Below, in pieces: positions 45,146 through 52,542 of a stretch of 64,000 nucleotides of DNA. Below the pieces are notes generated by a model that saw only the letters and a program-made list of their open reading frames with translations, did not search any database and was not told where the DNA came from. The stretch's first letter is position 1, and each line of letters opens with the position of its first letter. The position numbers and the translations under genes were made by a program. Source of the DNA: Chitinophaga tropicalis (lineage in GTDB: Bacteria; Bacteroidota; Bacteroidia; Chitinophagales; Chitinophagaceae); assembly GCF_009758205.1 (NCBI RefSeq), contig NZ_WRXN01000006.1, forward strand, positions 310,001 through 374,000, in the 5' to 3' direction.

Positions 45146-48100
45146 CTACACCGTCTCCTTCGGTTTCCTTGCCTGCCATGATTTATAATACTTATTCAGC
45201 AACGTATACGCAATCATTTCATACCTTCTCTGTGCTACCGGGAACAACCTGTTAAAGTGCATATGGATCAGGCTTCCCGGCAATGACTGCCTGAGAGAAG
45301 GAGACATCCGTTCAACAATACGTTTTACCACCGGAGCCATATGTGCCTGCTTCCATGTTATCAGCTCAATTAATGCCGGGTATGCAGACAGGTCTTCACC
45401 CTCTTGCAGCCAGTCCTGCATACGGCTGGTCTGGTTACGGAAGTAACGGTTCAGTATATCTTTCACCGGCCTGTTTGTTTCAAACTCCTTATCAAAGCTT
45501 TCCTGCATGATCTGGGAAAATGCGATCTTCTCCGGCAATGTAAATCCGAACATATCCAGCAGCTCATCCGTGTAACGCAGCGCAGACAGTAACAGCACTG
45601 TTGCATCCGGCTGTTGCCACTGCCATTGCAGAACACGGCCAATGAACACACTGTCTGAAAAGAAAAGCTGTTCCACATCTGTCATGGTGTGCAGTCCGTA
45701 ACGTTCTATCTCCCTGTTATAAGTATCTGCCTGTATCTTCCAGATAAACCTCTCCCTGAAAGCTTCTCTTAACTGATCATACAACATCCGTTTTAACTGC
45801 CCTGCAAAGGATACATCTTTCAGATGGAAACGGATGCGCAGGTGAGGATGCGGATCTGCATAGCGGATAAAGAACCAGCTATCTGTATACTGTTCTTCCA
45901 GCAGTTGTTCTGCCAGTGGCAGCAGCAGTTGGCACAACATATCGTTGGCCTTGCCCGGGTTACAGTATATCTTATAATAAGTCCATTCTGTGCCCGGTGG
46001 AAAATCTCTTGTCAGCACAGCGGTGGTATGTACCTGCGGGGCCGCTTTGCCGGCAGCCGTTTCTGGCCCCGCCTGCGCTATGGTAATCAGTTGATGGGCA
46101 TAGATATTATGCTGCGCATCCTTCACTATTGGCGCCGGATCGGGGCTTTCTTTCAGTATAACGGTTTCCCTGTTCTTTGCCTCAGAGAGGAAGGTATGTA
46201 TAGTGAGATCATCTTCACGATCTGCCAGTAGTGTCTGATCTGCCTCTGCCAGCAGGAAGAAGCGGGGTATCTTCCATTTTTCACAGAAGAGCTGAAAGGC
46301 TCGTATGCGTTCTTCTTCCGGTAGCTGCTGGTAGCCGGCAAACTCTTCTCCGGAAAACTCCCACCTGGCCAGGCTCAGAATGATACGCTTATACTGTACC
46401 CGTGGATAGAAATGGACGCCCGGTAAGCGGATGTTCCAGGAAAAGGTAAGCTGCTTTTGCCGGGAGCCGCTTTGCAATTCCCCCAGCAACCGGTATAAGG
46501 GCAGCGTCTTGTATTCGTAGTTATGGGCATTGTCAATATAGGGGATGACCGGCTTTTGCAGCTTATGTGAATATAGCTGTAACGTATCCTGCTGAAGGGT
46601 AAGATAGAGATCATCTATAGGCAGCTGCTGCTCAGCCGGAGCGGCAGAAAGCGCCAGGTATGGTATCTCATACTGCCGGGTGGCCGGATGCAGCAGTACG
46701 TTGCCTATACGGTCTTCCGGCAGGTGAACAATTCCCGCCAGTATACTATCCTGGTGGCTATTTCTTTCAAACTGGTCAATTTCTTTCAGGAGCGCATGCA
46801 CATCATCATCTTTTCGGGCAAACCTGCCCAGCAGGGAAGTGCCGGTATTGCCGCCGGCACTTTCAATGAATATATGTGCAAGAGGATCTGCCAGCACCTG
46901 GAACATGACGGCAAATGTATCAGGCAATGGCTGAGGGACAGGCAGCGCAGCAGCCAGCCGTTGCTGAATATCGCTGTCAGTAAGGGATATTGTATATACG
47001 TCGTGTTTATAAGCGTATAATAATTTCTCTGTAAGGAAATCCCTGATAATATCCGGTATGGAAGCCGGCATGCCGCCATGTTGTGAAGAGGAGGAAGAAT
47101 ACTGGTTAAGCTGGTTCAGGCAGGGATCGCCATAGTCAACGTACCCTTCATCATTAGTATTGATAATGCCCGTATGAGGATCTGTTACTTCTGCCAGTGA
47201 TACCGGCCTGTTCTCATACCTGGCGGCAAATTTTTCCTTGAAGCCCTGCAGCCAGGGAGAGCCTTTGCGGCCGCTGCACAGCACATGTAACGCCTGTATT
47301 GCGCCGGCCAGTTCTTCCCTGAGGGCTTGGTCCAGTGTAGCATCGGGCAGAGATACCCTGCTGTCTACCTGGAAAAGCTTATTACGGTCGCACGGAATCC
47401 CCATGTTCTCCATTATGGTAGATAATGCTGTTAACCGGGAGATCATATCCTGTCCTTCATCCGCACATAAGCGGGATATTTCTCTCAGCTGCACTGTCAT
47501 GTTTCCCATATCTGCTGCTTCCACTACGCGCATTATCTGCCGGAGGTAATCACCCGCCGTGATCTGTACGGTGAGGTCAGTAACCAGTACCTGGTTATCT
47601 GCCAGCGCCTCCAGGTAGCCGGCCGCTTCATCTTCAGGAACATCTTCTGCCTCACAGATGTATGTGAGCAGTTCTGTGAAAGTGGCGCCATTCCTTTCGC
47701 GGCATAACAATAGCAGGTTGTCAAGCAGGGAAGAGGTTTCTACTGCACTGATCTGGTATTTCTTCTGCTGCTCTTCAAAGTAGCATTCATAGTAACGGTA
47801 CTCGTCTCCCAGCTTATACAGGGATGAATTGGCAAAATAACGGAGGCTCCGGCGTATAGCACTGTCCTGTTGCAGCTGGCTGGCCAGGCTGCACAGGAAA
47901 TCCATATCCGGCCGCAGACGTTTTTCCCATGTAGCATTGTTGGTAATGATGTCTGTTCTTTCTCCCCATTGCAGCAGCCCAAAGGCAGAAAAAGTGCCAA
48001 AGGGCGTGCAGCGGCTGCGCATACGGTTATAGTATTTAACAAGCGTATAGATGAGCTTACTGGTACGTTTCGGGTCTTTATCCACCGTACCCGTCTCCCT

Positions 48101-48271
48101 TACTTTCAGGCATTCTTCATACAGGACGGAAGATGCTACCCTGATGCTTTCCATGAAAGCATCGTTGTTCAGCAAAGCACGCAGTTCAGGCACTTTGCTG
48201 TTAGCGTCCTGCCTGTTGAATGGAAGGGCAGGCAGCCGCAACATAAGCGTAGGAAAAAAGGATAATTTCAT
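45146..48271 (-). CDS. Full-length class I lanthipeptide dehydratase (LanB-type)
   Basis: A 1041-residue LanB that dehydrates Ser/Thr in a precursor by tRNA-dependent glutamylation and elimination. The glutamylation domain (about 1-750) has the N-terminal motif with Arg83, Arg87 and the CTPFGTFSAFGL segment. The SpaB_C elimination domain (about 765-1035) has WFFIRYADPHPHLRIRF, the YNREIERYG motif carrying the catalytic Glu and Arg, and SLIHMHFNRLF with the late His. Both halves look active, unlike the split dehydratases seen in thiopeptides and some Bacteroidota. It is the last of three minus-strand genes after the two-component pair and diverges from lanC and the peptides. Confidence 0.92.
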   Translation of the reverse strand: MKLSFFPTLMLRLPALPFNRQDANSKVPELRALLNNDAFMESIRVASSVLYEECLKVRETGTVDKDPKRTSKLIYTLVKYYNRMRSRCTPFGTFSAFGLLQWGERTDIITNNATWEKRLRPDMDFLCSLASQLQQDSAIRRSLRYFANSSLYKLGDEYRYYECYFEEQQKKYQISAVETSSLLDNLLLLCRERNGATFTELLTYICEAEDVPEDEAAGYLEALADNQVLVTDLTVQITAGDYLRQIMRVVEAADMGNMTVQLREISRLCADEGQDMISRLTALSTIMENMGIPCDRNKLFQVDSRVSLPDATLDQALREELAGAIQALHVLCSGRKGSPWLQGFKEKFAARYENRPVSLAEVTDPHTGIINTNDEGYVDYGDPCLNQLNQYSSSSSQHGGMPASIPDIIRDFLTEKLLYAYKHDVYTISLTDSDIQQRLAAALPVPQPLPDTFAVMFQVLADPLAHIFIESAGGNTGTSLLGRFARKDDDVHALLKEIDQFERNSHQDSILAGIVHLPEDRIGNVLLHPATRQYEIPYLALSAAPAEQQLPIDDLYLTLQQDTLQLYSHKLQKPVIPYIDNAHNYEYKTLPLYRLLGELQSGSRQKQLTFSWNIRLPGVHFYPRVQYKRIILSLARWEFSGEEFAGYQQLPEEERIRAFQLFCEKWKIPRFFLLAEADQTLLADREDDLTIHTFLSEAKNRETVILKESPDPAPIVKDAQHNIYAHQLITIAQAGPETAAGKAAPQVHTTAVLTRDFPPGTEWTYYKIYCNPGKANDMLCQLLLPLAEQLLEEQYTDSWFFIRYADPHPHLRIRFHLKDVSFAGQLKRMLYDQLREAFRERFIWKIQADTYNREIERYGLHTMTDVEQLFFSDSVFIGRVLQWQWQQPDATVLLLSALRYTDELLDMFGFTLPEKIAFSQIMQESFDKEFETNRPVKDILNRYFRNQTSRMQDWLQEGEDLSAYPALIELITWKQAHMAPVVKRIVERMSPSLRQSLPGSLIHMHFNRLFPVAQRRYEMIAYTLLNKYYKSWQARKPKETV

Positions 48272-48358
48272 TGGAAAACGATTTACACTGCACCGGCAGG
48301 TATGGGCGTAGTACCGGTATTACGGATAAAGTGCAGCCTGTCCCCCGCTGCTCCGCGC

Positions 48359-49093
48359 TCAGATCTTACGTTTATTTCCTATCAGATTTTGCTTCAGTAT
48401 ATTGAGGAAAGCCGTTTTGTATGTGTCGCTCAGTAATATCCCTTCTTTTATATTCTTCAGGAATATCTGGTTGCCATCAATGGATTTTACTTTTTCGATA
48501 GCAATGATATAGGATTTGTGTACCCTGATGAACTGATCTTTAGGAAGGGTATCTTCAATGTCTTTCATGTTCAGCAGCGTGATCACCTTCTGCTGGTCTG
48601 TATAAATAGCTACATAGTTTTTCAGTCCCTCTATATAGCATATCTCTTTCAGGTCTATTTTCAGGAGTTTGTTCTTCGCATCTGTTTTTACTACGATGAA
48701 GTCTCCCTGTTTATCTCCTTTCTTATCATCATCGTCAAAGGCTACCTGGTTCATGGCTTTTTGTACGGCCTTCAGGAAGCGGTCAAAAGATATTGGTTTC
48801 AGGAGATAATCCACTACTTCATGTTCAAAGCCTTCCAGCGCGTATTCCCTGAAGGCGGAAGTGATGATGATCCGGGTTTGACGGTTAGTGAGCTTAATGA
48901 ATTCCAGGCCTGAAAGCTGGGGCATCTGTATGTCTACAAATATGAGATCTGCACTGTTCTGATTAATGTAATGAAGAGCCTCCAGCGGCTTGTCAAAAGA
49001 TTCCTTCAGGTCAAGGTAAGGCACCTGTGAAATGTATTCTTTCAGCAGGTCAAGTGCGTGCTGCTCATCATCTATGATAATGCAGGTTAGCAT
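48359..49093 (-). CDS. LytTR-type response regulator
   Basis: A 244-residue regulator: receiver domain at 1-115 with acidic Asp8-Asp9, phospho-acceptor Asp54 (FVDIQMP) and the KPISF Lys; a charged linker; then a LytTR DNA-binding domain at about 135-235 (KNKLLKIDLKEICYIEGLKNYVAIYT, FIRVHKSYIIAIEKVKSI). It lies 3 bases after the kinase gene. The position between the kinase and lanB implies it controls the peptide cluster, as AgrA/SpaR-type systems do, but that is inference. Confidence 0.9.
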   Translation of the reverse strand: MLTCIIIDDEQHALDLLKEYISQVPYLDLKESFDKPLEALHYINQNSADLIFVDIQMPQLSGLEFIKLTNRQTRIIITSAFREYALEGFEHEVVDYLLKPISFDRFLKAVQKAMNQVAFDDDDKKGDKQGDFIVVKTDAKNKLLKIDLKEICYIEGLKNYVAIYTDQQKVITLLNMKDIEDTLPKDQFIRVHKSYIIAIEKVKSIDGNQIFLKNIKEGILLSDTYKTAFLNILKQNLIGNKRKI

Positions 49094-49096
49094 GGG

Positions 49097-50221
49097 CTAC
49101 AATTTTAAGGTTAAGTCGAGTGCGTAATGTTCTTCAAGGTTATTGATCTGCAGATTGTACCTGGTGGGTCCGTATTCCAGGTCAAGCCGCTTTTTCACAT
49201 TGGCGAGGCCTATACTTCCACTGATCATGGCGGAAGAAACAGGGATCTTCCTGTTGCTGGTATGAAAGTGCATTGTATCATCATGTATATTGATTTTAAT
49301 CACAGCGGGATGGTTTGGATCGTTCACTTCCCCGTATTTAAACAGGTTCTCCACAAAGGTGATGAGCAGCATGGGCAGGATGCGCATGTATTTCATGGCA
49401 GGGTCCTCATCACATTCAAAGTTGATGTACAGCCGGTCATTAAAACGCAGCTGGTGTATCTCTATCAGGTTGCGGATATGCTGTATCTCTTTCTCCAGGC
49501 TGGTCTTGCCATCTTCCGGGTTATGCAGGGCATAACGCATAATGTCTGACAGCAGCATAACGCTGCGGGAAGCTTCTTTAGAGCATTTGAACACCTGTGT
49601 ATAGATAAAGCTGAGGGTATTAAAGAGGAAATGAGGCTGGATCTGGTAGCGCAGGTAGCTCAGGTTGGACAGCAACACCTCTTTTTCCAGCTGTATGCGT
49701 TTCTGAGACTCTTCATTCCTGGCCTGCTCCAGCCGGCGCATGTTCCTTTCTGCGTGTATAGCGTTGATAGCCAGGGTGTAACCATAGCTGATGGATATGA
49801 AATAAATGAAGCGGATAAGGCGCAATATCACAAATTCCCGCATGGAAGATATAGCATACATGGTGGCGATGTGAACAGTTGCCATAAAGCGTGTAAGGCC
49901 ATAATTCAGCACCAGGTACAGCAAGGCCAGGCCAATAGTGGCAAGCACCAGCAGGATATAGCGCTTTTTATAGGCAAACCAGGGTATCAGTATAAAGCTG
50001 TTTACATAGAAAATGAACGCATTGAGGCAGAAATAGAGGATTGTAGATACAAGATTCAGTTTGGCAGGGTCCAGCAGGATCACCATGCCATTCTCATACA
50101 GGAAATAGAGGGCCCAGATGAGCAAATGGAGGTAAAATATACGTAAACGTCCGTTGGTAGCGGGTATTTGTCCCTTTTCCTGTGCTATGACCGGAGAGGT
50201 ATTTCCGGGATTTTTCATCAA
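49097..50221 (-). CDS. LytS-type (His_kinase/HATPase) sensor histidine kinase
   Basis: A 374-residue membrane kinase. Residues about 27-155 hold four to five hydrophobic helices without a large periplasmic domain. Residues 160-190 are a coiled coil, and the phospho-acceptor motif RYQIQPHFLFNTL places His197. The ATPase part follows (LPMLLITFVENLFKYG as N box, and GSIGLANVKKRLDLEYG as G box). It pairs with the LytTR regulator. The sensing of the secreted product is likely, by analogy with quorum-regulated lantibiotic clusters. Confidence 0.88.
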   Translation of the reverse strand: MMKNPGNTSPVIAQEKGQIPATNGRLRIFYLHLLIWALYFLYENGMVILLDPAKLNLVSTILYFCLNAFIFYVNSFILIPWFAYKKRYILLVLATIGLALLYLVLNYGLTRFMATVHIATMYAISSMREFVILRLIRFIYFISISYGYTLAINAIHAERNMRRLEQARNEESQKRIQLEKEVLLSNLSYLRYQIQPHFLFNTLSFIYTQVFKCSKEASRSVMLLSDIMRYALHNPEDGKTSLEKEIQHIRNLIEIHQLRFNDRLYINFECDEDPAMKYMRILPMLLITFVENLFKYGEVNDPNHPAVIKINIHDDTMHFHTSNRKIPVSSAMISGSIGLANVKKRLDLEYGPTRYNLQINNLEEHYALDLTLKL

Positions 50222-50408
50222 AAAAGAGGTTTTGTGTACGAATTGGGCTATTTGGTGTAACGGATTTTAGCTTGTTCGGACTTCTTTCGATTTTTGAGTC
50301 ATCAAAGCACAGATAGCCGGGCACACAGAGAGAGAAGGGAACGAAAGCTAAGAACGGGCAAAAACTTTGATCAAAAACTAATTACAAACTTTAAAATCCC
50401 CTTTTTGT

Positions 50409-50564
50409 ATGAAAACTAACATCAACAATGCAAACAGCAGATTACAACTGAAAAAGAAGGTTGTTATAAAAATAATGATAAATGACGTACAAATCAAGGG
50501 CGGAAGAAGAAATTCCCCTGAGACCTTACCTACCACCCTTACCGGAATGACCTTCCTGGTATAA
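50409..50564 (+). CDS. 51-aa double-glycine RiPP precursor-like peptide
   Basis: A short frame giving 51 residues, immediately upstream of the LanC-like gene (13 bases). The N-terminal half LQLKKKVVIKIMINDVQIKGG (positions 12-32) follows the Bacteroidota leader pattern of L-x-L-K-K and a terminal Gly-Gly, as in class I lanthipeptide and GG-Bacteroidales precursors. The proposed core (33-51) begins RRNSPETLPTTLTG and has one Ser and five Thr but no Cys. Six dehydratable residues fit LanB; the lack of Cys excludes lanthionine from this peptide alone. Start, position and leader form make a real gene likely. It could also be a regulator peptide. Confidence 0.68.
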   Translation: MKTNINNANSRLQLKKKVVIKIMINDVQIKGGRRNSPETLPTTLTGMTFLV

Positions 50565-50577
50565 GCAAAGAAATCCG

Positions 50578-51750
50578 ATGATAGAATCTGTTTCCATAAG
50601 CGATCCACACCTGACCGGCATAATAGAGTCCATAGACAGGCATTTTGAAGACACAAGGCAGTTCACCCTGAGAGACATATCCCTGGCGCTGTTTTACCAT
50701 CATCTTTCTGTTATCACGGGCCGGAGCAGTTACAGGCAAAAGCAGGACGAAGTATTGGAAGGTGTGCTGCAGTGGCTGGAAATAGCGGATACAGAAGCAA
50801 TAACGGCCGATAAAGAAGCGCCTTTCTTCCTGAACTGTCTTGCAGACGTGGTGAACAGGATACATAAAGGACAGGGGCCCGCAGGATGGCTGTACGAACG
50901 GATAGAACGGTTTAACGGCAGGCTGATGGCCTCCGGGTGGCTGACAAGGGAATGGGCATCGTGGGGATACCTGGACGGATGGACCGGAATGGTCAGTTAC
51001 TTTCTAGCCCTGCCGGGACATATGACTTCCAGGGTAACCTTCCTGAAAGCCTGGGAAGCCCTCCCGGAACAGTGGATCAAAGCCCGGTTCGGGCAGCCAG
51101 GGGCTCCTTTCGGACAAAAAGGGAAAATAGATACAGGACTGGCATTGGGAATTGCAGGAATACTGACAGTACTGGAGAAACTAACAGCCATTACAAGCAG
51201 CCAACTGCTGGCGCAACTCCTGGAAGAGAACGTACAGCAGCTGGTAAGATGGAGACAGGAAGTAGACCAGCAGTCAGGACGAAGCGCCATCTTCCCCTAC
51301 CTTATAGATAATGAGCAGCGGGAAGCCCATTACGATAACCACCTCTGGTGGCGGAATAGTGACCCCGGACATGCCATACTGCTTTACAAGACCGGCCTGC
51401 TGCTGGAAAATGAACACTATACCCGCATTGCAACGTTCATAGCCCTGAACACCCTGCTGCGCAGAGAAGAAAAGGATACAGGCGTATACAATGCCAGTAT
51501 CATGAACGGCGCCGCCGGCGTGGCGGAACTATACCGGAAATTGTTTGAAATGATAGGTAATGAAAGCCTGCTGGAAGGCTACCGGTACTGGATCTCTGAA
51601 ACTTTACGGCTATTGGATAAAGACCTGGCTGAAGACCGGTTTGCCGGAAAAGAGAAAGAAATCCTGGAAGGACTGGCAGGAGTAGGATTAACGCTGGCAT
51701 TTCATACCCATAACAAAATGAGCAGCTGGAGCCCGGTATTATTACTGTGA
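50578..51750 (+). CDS. LanC-like protein lacking zinc ligands
   Basis: A 390-residue lanthipeptide-cyclase homologue by its alternating helical-barrel repeats and glycine anchors. In working LanC the conserved boxes are GxxHGxxG, WCYGxxG and CHGxxG, giving the His and the two Cys plus His that hold zinc. Here they read GLALGIAG (187-194, Leu190 for His), WRNSDPG (258-264, Arg259 for Cys) and MNGAAG (309-314, Met309-Asn310 for Cys-His). All the catalytic residues are replaced while the fold signatures remain. It probably cannot form thioethers and may act as a scaffold or partner of LanB. Preceded by the GG peptide and followed by other peptides. Confidence 0.82.
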   Translation: MIESVSISDPHLTGIIESIDRHFEDTRQFTLRDISLALFYHHLSVITGRSSYRQKQDEVLEGVLQWLEIADTEAITADKEAPFFLNCLADVVNRIHKGQGPAGWLYERIERFNGRLMASGWLTREWASWGYLDGWTGMVSYFLALPGHMTSRVTFLKAWEALPEQWIKARFGQPGAPFGQKGKIDTGLALGIAGILTVLEKLTAITSSQLLAQLLEENVQQLVRWRQEVDQQSGRSAIFPYLIDNEQREAHYDNHLWWRNSDPGHAILLYKTGLLLENEHYTRIATFIALNTLLRREEKDTGVYNASIMNGAAGVAELYRKLFEMIGNESLLEGYRYWISETLRLLDKDLAEDRFAGKEKEILEGLAGVGLTLAFHTHNKMSSWSPVLLL

Positions 51751-51843
51751 TTTATTGTTGGCCAATTATAAATAAAAAGGGGAAGCCGAAAACCTGAAAG
51801 AGTAGGCAATCATTTTATCAATCAACATTTAAAAACACAAATC

Positions 51844-51981
51844 ATGGACAAGAAAATCGTAACCGTTGAAGAAGGACTGTCAACCGTAGTTCTGGAAGAA
51901 AGACTGGAAACTGTACAGGTTAGCACAACTGCTGCTCCTGAGAGCCTGAGCCTGGATGACGAAAGCGCTGCCGCTGTATAA
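51844..51981 (+). CDS. 45-aa Cys-free precursor-like peptide (copy 1)
   Basis: A 45-residue peptide in the gap after the LanC-like gene, with a clear ATG 93 bases past that stop. Residues 11-38 (with RLETVQVSTTAAPES and a following LSLD) are 27/28 identical to residues 22-49 of the next peptide, whereas both ends differ. It contains Ser13, Thr14, Thr23, Ser27, Thr28, Thr29, Ser34, Ser36 and Ser41 but no Cys, and has no GG motif. I infer a modified-peptide precursor because of conservation, location and Ser/Thr content; the leader/core border is not obvious. Confidence 0.72.
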   Translation: MDKKIVTVEEGLSTVVLEERLETVQVSTTAAPESLSLDDESAAAV

Positions 51982-52075
51982 GCCTTTCATCTCAGCTTAA
52001 CCCGGCCCGCTTAGGCGACCACAAATTAAACCCTTAAACATCAATTCAATTATTTACCCTTTAAACCAAAATCAC

Positions 52076-52252
52076 ATGTCACAGAAAAACGCAAACTACC
52101 CGGAAAAAACCGCTAACTACGAAGCTTCTTACCAGGATGGTCTTTCAGCTGTTGTTTTAGAAGAAAGACTGGAAACAGTACAGGTAAGTACAACCGCTGC
52201 TCCTGAAAGCTTGAGCCTGGACGTTGAGAAAGCGGCAGTTGAAGCTAACTAA
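52076..52252 (+). CDS. 58-aa Cys-free precursor-like peptide (copy 2)
   Basis: A 58-residue paralogue of the preceding peptide. Its first 21 residues differ completely (Asn/Tyr/Lys-rich, MSQKNANYPEKTANYEASYQ). Residues 22-49 repeat the shared block with only Thr-to-Ala at one place. The tail is VEKAAVEAN against DESAAAV. No Cys. The shared block could be the leader bound by the maturation enzymes or the product itself. The duplicate with a diverged N-terminus suggests recent duplication or recombination. A terminator-like hairpin lies downstream before the enzyme genes. Confidence 0.72.
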   Translation: MSQKNANYPEKTANYEASYQDGLSAVVLEERLETVQVSTTAAPESLSLDVEKAAVEAN

Positions 52253-52305
52253 TCAGATCATCTTCCCTGCTGACAGGATCTAACCCCGTAAGGTTATCAG
52301 AAGGA

Positions 52306-52428
52306 ATGAGAGGTTCAGACACCACACCGCATCTGGCAAGGCATCAATACATGCAACAGACGGTACAACTGAGCACGGTAAAGCTCCAGGACCTGCATCC
52401 TCAGCCACTCCAGTCAGCAGCAAAATGA
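52306..52428 (+). CDS. Possible third, diverged precursor peptide (40 aa)
   Basis: A 40-residue frame starting after AGAAGGA, MRGSDTTPHLARHQYMQ, then TVQLST. This TVQ(L/V)ST run and the near-terminal SAA match the two preceding peptides, but the rest does not. It is Cys-free and His/Gln-rich. It may be a third precursor, a decayed copy, or a chance frame. I give it because the motif is in frame and placed exactly where a precursor is expected. Confidence 0.35.
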   Translation: MRGSDTTPHLARHQYMQQTVQLSTVKLQDLHPQPLQSAAK

Positions 52429-52448
52429 AAAGAACGAGAAGGAATAGC

Positions 52449-52480
52449 GGGCTGTATAAGACCGTACAGCCCTCCTTTTC
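52449..52480 (+). terminator. Attenuator/terminator between peptides and enzyme genes
   Basis: GGGCTGTA (52449-52456) pairs with TACAGCCC (52465-52472), followed by a T-rich tract (TCCTTTTCC). Located after the precursor-like genes and 60 bases before the M50 gene, it could let peptides be transcribed more than enzymes. Confidence 0.55.
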
Positions 52481-52542
52481 CTTCCTTTCTTTTCCCCCCG
52501 GTAAAACACTTCACCCCCTTTTTTCACCTTCATTTTTTCACA

